From an uncultured Ruminococcus sp. (GTDB lineage: Bacteria > Bacillota > Clostridia > Oscillospirales > Ruminococcaceae), in the NCBI GenBank assembly GCA_900550695.1, contig URTF01000065.1:1-11164 (forward strand): 11,164 nucleotides of DNA, read 5' to 3'. The notes under the pieces were generated by a model. That model saw only the letters and a list, made by a program, of their open reading frames with translations. It had not been told where the DNA came from and searched no databases. Each line of letters opens with the position of its first letter. Within the stretch, counting starts at the first letter, position 1. Of the stretch, positions 1 through 4,955 are shown piece by piece. A program made the position numbers and the translations under genes.

Positions 1-36
1 TGTGAATTGCGCTTATTCTTTATGTTCGGAATAACT

Positions 37-92
37 ATCCTCGGCAAATAAACGTGAGGAGCAAAGCGACGAGCGTTTAGCGCCGACGGGAT
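37..92. repeat. Imperfect inverted repeat / possible dispersed structured element
   Basis: The arms are ATCC (37-40), TCGGC (41-45) and TAAACG (49-54), answered by CGTTTA (74-79), GCCGA (82-86) and GGAT (89-92). This gives about 15 paired bases with small bulges around a 19-base centre. In one plus-strand frame it reads through to a stop at 113-115 and ends ERLAPTGYEWRFFF. From memory, similar strings occur at the ends of small hypothetical proteins in related Clostridia, which would fit a dispersed repeat, but this was not searched. No gene can be recognised in the first 150 bases. Confidence 0.4.
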
Positions 93-150
93 ATGAATGG
101 CGGTTCTTCTTTTAGAGATTAAGTCATGAAATACTTTTTCGACAGGCTGC

Positions 151-181
151 AGCGTCGGGCAGAAATGTCCGACGCTTTTTT
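151..181 (+). terminator. Rho-independent terminator, plus strand
   Basis: A 9-bp stem GCGTCGGGC (152-160) pairs with GTCCGACGC (167-175), with one G-U, around the loop AGAAAT, and is followed by six T. It presumably ends transcription of a plus-strand gene lying upstream of the window. Confidence 0.85.
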
Positions 182-190
182 ATGACTTGA

Positions 191-243
191 TAAAAAATAA
201 TCGCCGAAACTGCTGTTTTGTACAACAATTTCAGCGATTTTTT
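191..243 (-). terminator. Bidirectional terminator after the CheW-CZB gene
   Basis: An 11-bp stem is formed by 199-209 (AATCGCCGAAA) and 229-239 (TTTCAGCGATT), with one mispairing that reads as G-U on the minus strand. The minus-strand exit is TATTTTTT (191-198) and the plus-strand exit is also six T. It begins at the stop codon of the minus-strand CheW-CZB gene, so terminating that gene is its main role. Confidence 0.75.
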
Positions 244-1087
244 ACTTTTCACTCGGAATATCGTGTTCGGACTTTGCAATTATCTTTTTATCGTCAATTA
301 CAAGAATATCATCATTGACCCGATTGTTTCGTGCAACACCCGTGAAAAAAGGTGATGCGAATATTCTGTCCATATTTTTTCTGCCGCTTACCGGGGTTAT
401 CCTGTCAACAGCGAGAACCTTGTCCACGACTATAGCGACATTTCCCGCCGCAGAGTTGAATGTGACCATAGTTTCACGGAAAAACGTCTTGTAACGGCGC
501 TTTGATTCGTCAATGATGTTGACTATTTCGGGGACATATTCATCAAAGACCATATTCATAAGCTCCGTGAGCTTGCGGGTCTTGTCGGGTGAATCGGGAC
601 GCTTGCGTATCTCTGCGATCTTTTCGGCGGTGTGATGAAGCTCCTCGTGCGGCTTCTCGATCTTGTGGAGGGAAAAGTCGGCATTGTGAGGGTTTTTCTT
701 GAATTCGTCATACCATTTGCCGAATGCACATTTGTGAGGATCGGTTGTGAGCGTAAAATCGATATCAGCTTCAACGCAGTGTTTTAACTCATTCGCCCAG
801 TTGAGATGATCCTGCTCACGGGCATCGAGCATAGCTGTGAAATCGGCACATTCCTTTTCAAGCGGCTGATAACCGAATAAGCTTCTCATATCGATAACAG
901 GGTAGACCTCGCCGCGAATGTCAACGATGCCACGGTATTCAGCCGGCGCATCGGGAACGGGCGTTAAATTATCGGGCGGAACAAGTATTCCCGTAACAAA
1001 TTCCGTGTTGATAGCGTATGTAAAACCATTGAGTGAAAAAATCAGCCAGGGAAGGTCGTTGCTGAGAATTCCGTTATTGTCTTCCAT
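242..1087 (-). CDS. CheW-like chemotaxis coupling protein with inserted CZB (zinc) domain
   Basis: Cytoplasmic adaptor, 281 residues against roughly 150-170 for ordinary CheW. Residues 13-90 form the first half of a CheW fold, including YRGIVDIRGEVYPVIDMR, the usual region around the receptor/CheA contact surface. Residues ~91-200 are a chemoreceptor zinc-binding (CZB) domain with ligands H94 (DHLNW), C120 (CAFGKWY), H147 and H151. The C120-H147-H151 spacing equals that of E. coli DgcZ as I recall it. Residues ~205-272 resume the CheW fold (VAIVVDKVLAVDRI, DDILVID). CheW links receptors to the kinase CheA; CZB domains bind zinc, and their reactive Cys has been linked to zinc or hypochlorous-acid sensing. 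A soluble redox/zinc-responsive coupling protein is my inference. The SD GGAGG (1096-1100) lies 8 bases before the ATG. No other chemotaxis gene is in the window. Confidence 0.9.
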   Translation of the reverse strand: MEDNNGILSNDLPWLIFSLNGFTYAINTEFVTGILVPPDNLTPVPDAPAEYRGIVDIRGEVYPVIDMRSLFGYQPLEKECADFTAMLDAREQDHLNWANELKHCVEADIDFTLTTDPHKCAFGKWYDEFKKNPHNADFSLHKIEKPHEELHHTAEKIAEIRKRPDSPDKTRKLTELMNMVFDEYVPEIVNIIDESKRRYKTFFRETMVTFNSAAGNVAIVVDKVLAVDRITPVSGRKNMDRIFASPFFTGVARNNRVNDDILVIDDKKIIAKSEHDIPSEK

Positions 1088-1120
1088 TTCAGATTCCTCC
1101 GTAAAGATAATACTATATTA

Positions 1121-1149
1121 ATTATAGCAAAAAAAGTTGCAGTTTGCAA
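1121..1149 (-). promoter_or_regulatory. SigA-type promoter of the CheW-CZB gene
   Basis: On the minus strand TTGCAA (1149-1144), a 17-bp spacer and TATAAT (1126-1121), with an extended -10 TGC just before it. The -35 lies in a 13-bp inverted repeat TTGCA-3-TGCAA (1137-1149), which may be an operator or chance. Confidence 0.65.
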
Positions 1150-1219
1150 ATACTTTTTGGATAATTCACAATATATTAACATAATAAGTATCTAAAATAT
1201 GTAAAATAAACTTTTATGA

Positions 1220-1248
1220 TTGACTTTTGCCGAAAAATGGTGTAAAAT
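1220..1248 (+). promoter_or_regulatory. Distal promoter (P1) of the rpsF operon
   Basis: TTGACT (1220-1225), 17-bp spacer, TAAAAT (1243-1248): five of six matches in each hexamer. It lies about 90 bases upstream of a stronger promoter in the same direction, suggesting tandem promoters for the ribosomal operon. Confidence 0.5.
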
Positions 1249-1311
1249 ATAATATAGTGTTATTCAGTAAGGGCAAAATTAAAAGTTTTTTAGGAAATTT
1301 CTGAAAAAAGC

Positions 1312-1340
1312 TTGACAAGACTGTCTGAATCTGATATAAT
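1312..1340 (+). promoter_or_regulatory. Consensus SigA promoter (P2) of rpsF-ssb-rpsR
   Basis: A perfect TTGACA (1312-1317), a 17-bp spacer and a perfect TATAAT (1335-1340), with the extended -10 element TGA (1332-1334). Transcription should start near 1347. Immediately upstream (1286-1309) is an A/T-rich near-palindrome with T6 and A6 ends that could act as an UP element. This is the strongest promoter in the window, fitting ribosomal protein genes. Confidence 0.93.
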
Positions 1341-1352
1341 ACTAATGTTATC

Positions 1353-1389
1353 CTTGCTCATACTAATTTAATGTGTGAGTAAATCCAAG
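1353..1389 (+). promoter_or_regulatory. Leader hairpin directly before the rpsF ribosome binding site
   Basis: In the ~59-base leader, CTTG (1353-1356) plus CTCATAC (1357-1363) pair with GTGTGAG (1373-1379) and CAAG (1386-1389). The loop is 9 bases, there is one G-U pair, and a 6-base bulge TAAATC. The last paired bases run into the SD AGGAGGTG (1390-1397). S6:S18 autoregulatory leaders are known in many bacteria and carry a CCG in a bulge. No CCG is present here, so this is only a candidate translational control element. Confidence 0.4.
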
Positions 1390-1405
1390 AGGAGGTGTAT
1401 TTATA

Positions 1406-1696
1406 ATGGCAAAGTTAAACGAATCTTACGAGGCCATGGTAATCTACAGCTTGACAAACGGTGAGGACGCTGCTAAGGCTCTTATCGAAAAGTTCAAGGG
1501 TATGATCGAAGCTAACGGCACACTCGAAAGCGTTGACGAGTGGGGCAAGAAGAAGCTTGCTTACGAGATCGACGACCAGGCAGAGGGCTACTATGTTCTC
1601 TACACATTCAATGCAAAGCCTGAGTTCCCCGCAGAATTCGAGCGTGTACTCAAGATCACAGACGGCGTTATGCGTTGCCTCGTTACTGTAAAGTAA
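1406..1696 (+). CDS. rpsF: 30S ribosomal protein S6
   Basis: Component of the small ribosomal subunit platform that binds 16S rRNA together with S18. The 96 residues match the usual size. Typical S6 features are the opening YEAMVIYSL beta strand, the conserved WGKKKLAYEI stretch (residues ~46-55), the GYYVLYTFNA strand (61-70) and the FERVLKITDGVMRCLV ending. A strong SD (AGAGGAGGTG, 1388-1397) stands 8 bases before the ATG. It is the first gene of an S6-SSB-S18 operon, a classic bacterial order, transcribed from the consensus promoter at 1312-1340. Confidence 0.97.
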   Translation: MAKLNESYEAMVIYSLTNGEDAAKALIEKFKGMIEANGTLESVDEWGKKKLAYEIDDQAEGYYVLYTFNAKPEFPAEFERVLKITDGVMRCLVTVK

Positions 1697-1721
1697 TGAG
1701 CTTTTGAAAGGATAGGTTATT

Positions 1722-2234
1722 ATGCTTAATAAAGTTATCCTCATGGGCAGACTTACTGCAGATCCCGAGCTTAGACAAACTCCTAACGGAGTCAGCACTT
1801 GTCGCTTTACTGTTGCTGTTGACAGAAATTTTGTTCAGCAGGGTCAGGAAAGACAAGCTGATTTTATCACAGTAGTTGCATGGCGTCAGACAGCTGAATT
1901 CGTCAGCAGATATTTCACCAAGGGTAGAATGATCTGCGTTGAGGGAAACCTCAGAACGAGCAGCTACGATGACAGAAATCATCCCGATGTCAAGCACTAT
2001 GTAACTGAAGTATATGCCGATCAGGTTTACTTCGCAGGTGATAAAAATCCTAATGCACAGCAGGGAGGATATAATCCTAACCAGCAGTACAGCCAGCCAC
2101 AGCAGTTTGCACCGCAGCAGAGCTATCAGCAGCCTGCACAGCCACAGCAGCCACAGAATAACCAACAGGGTTTCTCTGTAGGCGACCTTAGTGATTTTGA
2201 AGAAGTGATCGGAAACAATGAATTGCCTTTCTGA
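1722..2234 (+). CDS. ssb: Single-stranded DNA-binding protein
   Basis: Protects single-stranded DNA and recruits replication and repair proteins. The 170 residues comprise an OB fold (1-~106) starting MLNKVILMGRLTADPELR, with the typical TVVAWRQTAEFVSRYF and GRMICVEGNLRT segments. A Gln/Pro/Asn-rich flexible linker (~112-150) and a short acidic tail (DLSDFEEVIG) follow. The tip is ELPF where most SSBs end DDDIPF; the Pro-Phe contacted by partner proteins is kept. The SD AAAGGA (1707-1712) is present, and the gene begins 25 bases after rpsF between the two ribosomal protein genes, so it is co-transcribed. RecQ, encoded later in the window, is a known SSB-tail partner in E. coli. Confidence 0.96.
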   Translation: MLNKVILMGRLTADPELRQTPNGVSTCRFTVAVDRNFVQQGQERQADFITVVAWRQTAEFVSRYFTKGRMICVEGNLRTSSYDDRNHPDVKHYVTEVYADQVYFAGDKNPNAQQGGYNPNQQYSQPQQFAPQQSYQQPAQPQQPQNNQQGFSVGDLSDFEEVIGNNELPF

Positions 2235-2280
2235 TCGCATCACTAATTTTTGATCATATTTTAAACAGGAGGTTATTATC

Positions 2281-2532
2281 ATGGAGAAAGATAGAGAGAG
2301 ATCTCCTCGCGGCGGCATGAAGAGAACCCGTAAAAAGGTTTGTATGTTCTGCGCTGACAGAGTAGAGAAGATCGATTATAAAGATATTCAGAGACTTAAG
2401 AAGTGCATGACTGAAAGATCCAAGATCCTTCCAAGACGTGTAACAGGTACTTGTGCATATCATCAGAGAGAGCTTACAAAGGCTATCAAGAGAGCAAGAT
2501 ACATCGCACTCGTTCCTTACGTTTCTGACTAA
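2281..2532 (+). CDS. rpsR: 30S ribosomal protein S18, cysteine-containing form
   Basis: Small-subunit protein that forms a heterodimer with S6 on 16S rRNA. The 83 residues are the usual size. Family marks are IDYKDIQRLKKCMTERSKILPRR (residues 31-53), TGTCAYHQR (55-63) and AIKRARYIALVPY (68-80). Cys at 21 and 24 (CMFC), with C58 and H61 (C42 is also available), indicate the C-plus, potentially zinc-binding version of S18 rather than the Cys-free paralogue. The AGGAGG SD lies 8 bases before the ATG. It is the last gene of the operon; a terminator follows within 20 bases. Confidence 0.97.
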   Translation: MEKDRERSPRGGMKRTRKKVCMFCADRVEKIDYKDIQRLKKCMTERSKILPRRVTGTCAYHQRELTKAIKRARYIALVPYVSD

Positions 2533-2548
2533 TTTATGTTAAAAACAA

Positions 2549-2586
2549 CGAAACCGCTTCTGTTTTTTTTTCGGAGGCGGTTTTTT
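2549..2586 (+). terminator. Terminator of the rpsF-ssb-rpsR operon
   Basis: AAACCGCTTC (2551-2560) pairs with GAGGCGGTTT (2574-2583), with one G-U, around a T-rich 13-base loop; a T run follows. It sits 18 bases after the rpsR stop. Confidence 0.85.
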
Positions 2587-2589
2587 ATG

Positions 2590-2618
2590 TTGATAGATTA
2601 ACAATAGGGGATTATAAT
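2590..2618 (+). promoter_or_regulatory. SigA promoter of the VanZ-like gene
   Basis: TTGATA (2590-2595), 17-bp spacer and a perfect TATAAT (2613-2618), directly after the operon terminator. The predicted start near 2625 leaves a leader of about 27 bases containing the GGGGG ribosome site. The gene is therefore transcribed independently of the ribosomal operon. Confidence 0.75.
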
Positions 2619-2651
2619 GAGTAAAGACTACATTAAAAATGGGGGATAAGG

Positions 2652-3170
2652 TTGAGTAATAAAAAGGAAAAAATATGCAATATTATTCTCGGGATAACTT
2701 TTATAGTATATCTTCTTATACTGTTTGCAAGTTTATTCTTGAAAAAGGACTATTCATGGGCTGTTTTTCTTTCAAAAAGGGAAATAAATATCATCCCATT
2801 TAAAACAATATGTCATTATATTACTTTATTGTCTGCCGATGATATAAAGCTGCGAATTCAAGCAAAAATTAATTTTTGGGGAAATATAGGACTGTTTTTA
2901 CCGCTTGGCGTTTTCTTGTCATTTTCCAAAAAAAGTAAGCAGACAATCATAAGGGTACTTTGTTTTTCTTTGGTGGTTGAAATTATTCAGTTGATATTAA
3001 ATATTGGCACATTTGATATTGACGATATAATTCTGAATACAATTGGAGGGTTTATTGGAGCAGTAGGAATGATGCTTTTAACACGTTTGATAAAAAATCC
3101 TGATAGAGTTAAACTAATTGTTTCAATCACGGCACTTTTGATGTTTGTTATTGTAATATTGAACATATAA
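2652..3170 (+). CDS. VanZ-like family membrane protein
   Basis: Integral membrane protein of 172 residues with about five hydrophobic segments (residues ~9-30, 73-92, 100-117, 126-145, 154-171). The VanZ-family signature is visible: INIIPFKTI after the first helix (45-53), NFWGNIGLFLPLGVFLSF (74-91), an EIIQ motif (110-113) and FDIDDIILNTIGGFIG (121-136). VanZ itself gives low-level teicoplanin resistance, but most family members are uncharacterised, so no resistance role should be assumed. The start is TTG at 2652, preceded by GGGGG (2641-2645) at 6 bases; no ATG is better placed. The gene is clearly richer in A+T than its neighbours and sits alone between a promoter and a terminator, which could reflect later acquisition. 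Confidence 0.82.
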   Translation: MSNKKEKICNIILGITFIVYLLILFASLFLKKDYSWAVFLSKREINIIPFKTICHYITLLSADDIKLRIQAKINFWGNIGLFLPLGVFLSFSKKSKQTIIRVLCFSLVVEIIQLILNIGTFDIDDIILNTIGGFIGAVGMMLLTRLIKNPDRVKLIVSITALLMFVIVILNI

Positions 3171-3206
3171 AAAGGCTGTACAGCGATGAACTGTACAGCC
3201 TTTAAA
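3171..3206. terminator. Bidirectional terminator between convergent genes
   Basis: A perfect 13-bp stem AAAGGCTGTACAG (3171-3183) and CTGTACAGCCTTT (3191-3203), with a 7-base loop, begins right after the VanZ-like gene stop. The minus-strand exit has five T; the plus-strand exit has only TTT before AAAA. It can serve both the VanZ-like gene and the minus-strand DUF624 gene. Confidence 0.85.
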
Positions 3207-3270
3207 ATTACGCATTACGAATTACGCATTACGAATTAAATTAATTCCGAATTAAATTAATTCCGAATTA
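3207..3270. repeat. Compound short tandem repeat (two 14-mers, two 16-mers)
   Basis: ATTACGCATTACGA occurs twice head to tail (3207-3220, 3221-3234). It is followed by two exact copies of ATTAAATTAATTCCGA (3235-3250, 3251-3266) and a final ATTA that contains the DUF624 stop codon. All four units share the form ATTA...CGA, so they look like one diverged repeat family. There are no spacers, so this is not a CRISPR array. Confidence 0.9.
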
Positions 3271-3894
3271 TTTCCTCAGTGATGCCGGGTCTTCTTCAAT
3301 TTTTCTGAAAATATGCATTGCCACGCCGCTTATTGTATACATTATGCAGGCAGGACCTATCAATGCTCCTACGAATTTCGTTGTCGGGTTCCAGAAAATT
3401 ATCAGCACTTCCACTGCGATTATCACAAGGAGCAGGAATGTTCTTCCGAAGAACTTCATTCCTATCCTGAATGAATTCTTTATCGAATTTATTACGGTAT
3501 TATCGTATCTTGCAAGCAGGGGGAAAACATAGATAAGGCAGAAAATGAAGATATATGCCGAAAAACAGCCGACTATCAATATTCCGAGTCCTCCGTTTTC
3601 CACTGCGTTATAGAGCTGAAAATCAAGAAAGACGGCTTCAAAGCATATCGGCGGCAGAAGTCCGATAAATATCCCCTGTTTCCAGTTTTCCCTGAACGCT
3701 TTCCAGAAGTCCTTTATGACGTTACCCTCCTGATCTTCGGACATTCGCAGCAGGACGCTGAAAGCGGCTATTGTACTTCCGCCTATCGTAACTATCGGTA
3801 TGCAGAAAATCATCCACATAAAGTTCAGCTTCAGGATATCCCACAGGGTCTGCATAAACTTATAAAGCGGACTTTCTACGCTGAAAAATTTCAT
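3268..3894 (-). CDS. YesL-like DUF624 membrane protein
   Basis: Small integral membrane protein of 208 residues, as usual for the DUF624/YesL family. The family opening is visible: MKFFSVESPLYKFMQTLWDILKLN, then CIPIVTIGGSTIAAF (31-45) and a FWKAFRENWKQG segment (63-74). Hydrophobic segments lie at ~20-42, 72-92, 103-128, 150-168 and 174-196. The ATG at 3894 is chosen because CCTCC on the plus strand (3900-3904) gives an SD 5 bases upstream; the longer reading from TTG at 3906 would overlap that site. DUF624 genes often accompany LplB/YtcP sugar permeases, as here; the biochemical role is unknown. It is the last gene of the minus-strand operon, behind an internal terminator. Confidence 0.88.
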   Translation of the reverse strand: MKFFSVESPLYKFMQTLWDILKLNFMWMIFCIPIVTIGGSTIAAFSVLLRMSEDQEGNVIKDFWKAFRENWKQGIFIGLLPPICFEAVFLDFQLYNAVENGGLGILIVGCFSAYIFIFCLIYVFPLLARYDNTVINSIKNSFRIGMKFFGRTFLLLVIIAVEVLIIFWNPTTKFVGALIGPACIMYTISGVAMHIFRKIEEDPASLRK

Positions 3895-3909
3895 CGAAAC
3901 CTCCAAAAG

Positions 3910-3969
3910 ATAAAAAAGATAAAACGGAGATCCAAAAGGAAAGCTTTTCCCTATATGAACCCCCGTTTT
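3910..3969 (-). terminator. Intra-operon terminator between permease gene and DUF624 gene
   Basis: On the minus strand a 13-bp stem (3969-3957 with 3933-3921, three G-U pairs) with a 23-base loop is followed by ATCTTTTTTATC. The DUF624 SD begins a few bases later. No convincing promoter is visible between the two genes, so the DUF624 gene probably depends on read-through at lowered level. Confidence 0.65.
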
Positions 3970-3978
3970 TGTTGTTTT

Positions 3979-4941
3979 TTAGCCCTTAACTGCTCCGAGC
4001 ATGATACCCGATTCAAAATATCTTTGCATAAACGGATATACGAGCATAATTGGGATAATCGTTATCATTGAGATGGTGTACTGAATTATCTTAGTATTCA
4101 TCGCACCCGAGAGCGCCGCCGTATCGGAGCTTGAAGTTGCGCCGTTTACCATTGCACTGAGGTTTGACGACTGGTTCAGGTAGACATAAAGTCTGTGCTG
4201 AACGGTATAAAGTTCAGGCGAGTTGGAGTTGTAGATAAGTGAATCCTGGAAGGAGTTCCAATGTCCTACTGCGCCGAATATTGCGATGGTTGCGAGGATA
4301 GGCTTTGAAAGCGGCCAGATGATCTTATAGAATATCGTCCAGTAGCCTGCGCCGTCGATGAACGCACTTTCCTCGATTTCGCCCGGAATAGATTCAACGT
4401 AGGTCTTTACGAGAATGATGTTATAAGGCGAAACGATAGCAGGAATGATATAAACAAGGAACGTATTTGTAAGACCGAGCATCGAAAGGTTGAGGTATGT
4501 AGGGATAAGTCCTGCGTTGAAGTACATTGTGATAACGAGGAATCTGTACCAGAACTTTCTGTGCCACATCTCCTGCTTTGTCATAAGGTAGCCTGCGAGT
4601 GCGGAGGCGAAAACCATAAGCACCGTACCGATGAGCGTTCTGAGAATTGTTACAACGAACGAATTCCAGAGGTCGTTTACATTCGCCATCATAATATAGT
4701 TCTGAATGGTGACCTGCTGTGGGAAGAACGTGATAACGCCCTTTTTAACAAGCTCGTTGTTCGAGATAGTGTTGATGAAGATATAGTAGAACGGGAAAAT
4801 ACAGCTTAATGTGAACAGAATGAAGAACAGGTAGTTCAGGATATTGAACACGATATCTCCCGGAGTCAGCTTGATCTTCGTTGTATGCTCCTTGAAATAT
4901 TTTTCTTCGGCTCTTTTTGACAGCTTTTCATCGTGAGTCAT
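3979..4941 (-). CDS. Carbohydrate ABC transporter permease, YtcP/LplC type
   Basis: Inner-membrane half of a sugar-uptake ABC importer of the CUT1-like LplABC/YtcP group, 320 residues. Six hydrophobic segments fit the MalG-like fold: ~33-58, 91-120, 131-150, 157-177, 212-228 and 285-303. The EAA loop that contacts the ATPase is at ~188-210 (EIEESAFIDGAGYWTIFYKI, then WPLSKP). The C-terminus GIMLGAVKG is typical of the YtcP/LplC group. The ATG follows the upstream permease stop by 14 bases, with GGAGG directly after that stop, implying tight co-translation. The sugar cannot be told from permeases; plant polysaccharide oligomers are common for this group. No binding protein or ATPase gene is present nearby. 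Confidence 0.93.
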   Translation of the reverse strand: MTHDEKLSKRAEEKYFKEHTTKIKLTPGDIVFNILNYLFFILFTLSCIFPFYYIFINTISNNELVKKGVITFFPQQVTIQNYIMMANVNDLWNSFVVTILRTLIGTVLMVFASALAGYLMTKQEMWHRKFWYRFLVITMYFNAGLIPTYLNLSMLGLTNTFLVYIIPAIVSPYNIILVKTYVESIPGEIEESAFIDGAGYWTIFYKIIWPLSKPILATIAIFGAVGHWNSFQDSLIYNSNSPELYTVQHRLYVYLNQSSNLSAMVNGATSSSDTAALSGAMNTKIIQYTISMITIIPIMLVYPFMQRYFESGIMLGAVKG

Positions 4942-4955
4942 TTCAAACCGCCTCC

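Noticed and set aside
1..51. Possible 3' end of a plus-strand gene (16 codons ending ITILGK, stop at 49-51)
   Set aside because: Too short to recognise and partly within the inverted-repeat element; the terminator at 151-181 only hints that some plus-strand gene lies upstream.
1683..2318. Minus-strand open frame covering ssb (211 codons)
   Set aside because: It is complementary to a clear ssb gene, has no SD or family signature, and spans gene boundaries.
2617..2649. Ten-codon leader peptide ORF ending 2 bases before the VanZ-like TTG
   Set aside because: It has an AGGGG site, but its ATG lies in the TATAAT -10 of a strong promoter, so the mRNA should begin after it. It would revive only if an upstream start were mapped.
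2652..3170. Antibiotic resistance gene vanZ
   Set aside because: Only the broad VanZ-like fold is seen; there is no vanHAX context, and most members of the family have no shown resistance role.
3207..3270. CRISPR array
   Set aside because: The repeats are directly adjacent, have no spacers and no neighbouring cas genes.
3895..3906. Longer N-terminus for the DUF624 protein from TTG at 3906
   Set aside because: The codons overlap the SD GGAGG; the ATG at 3894 has ideal spacing and gives the standard family start.
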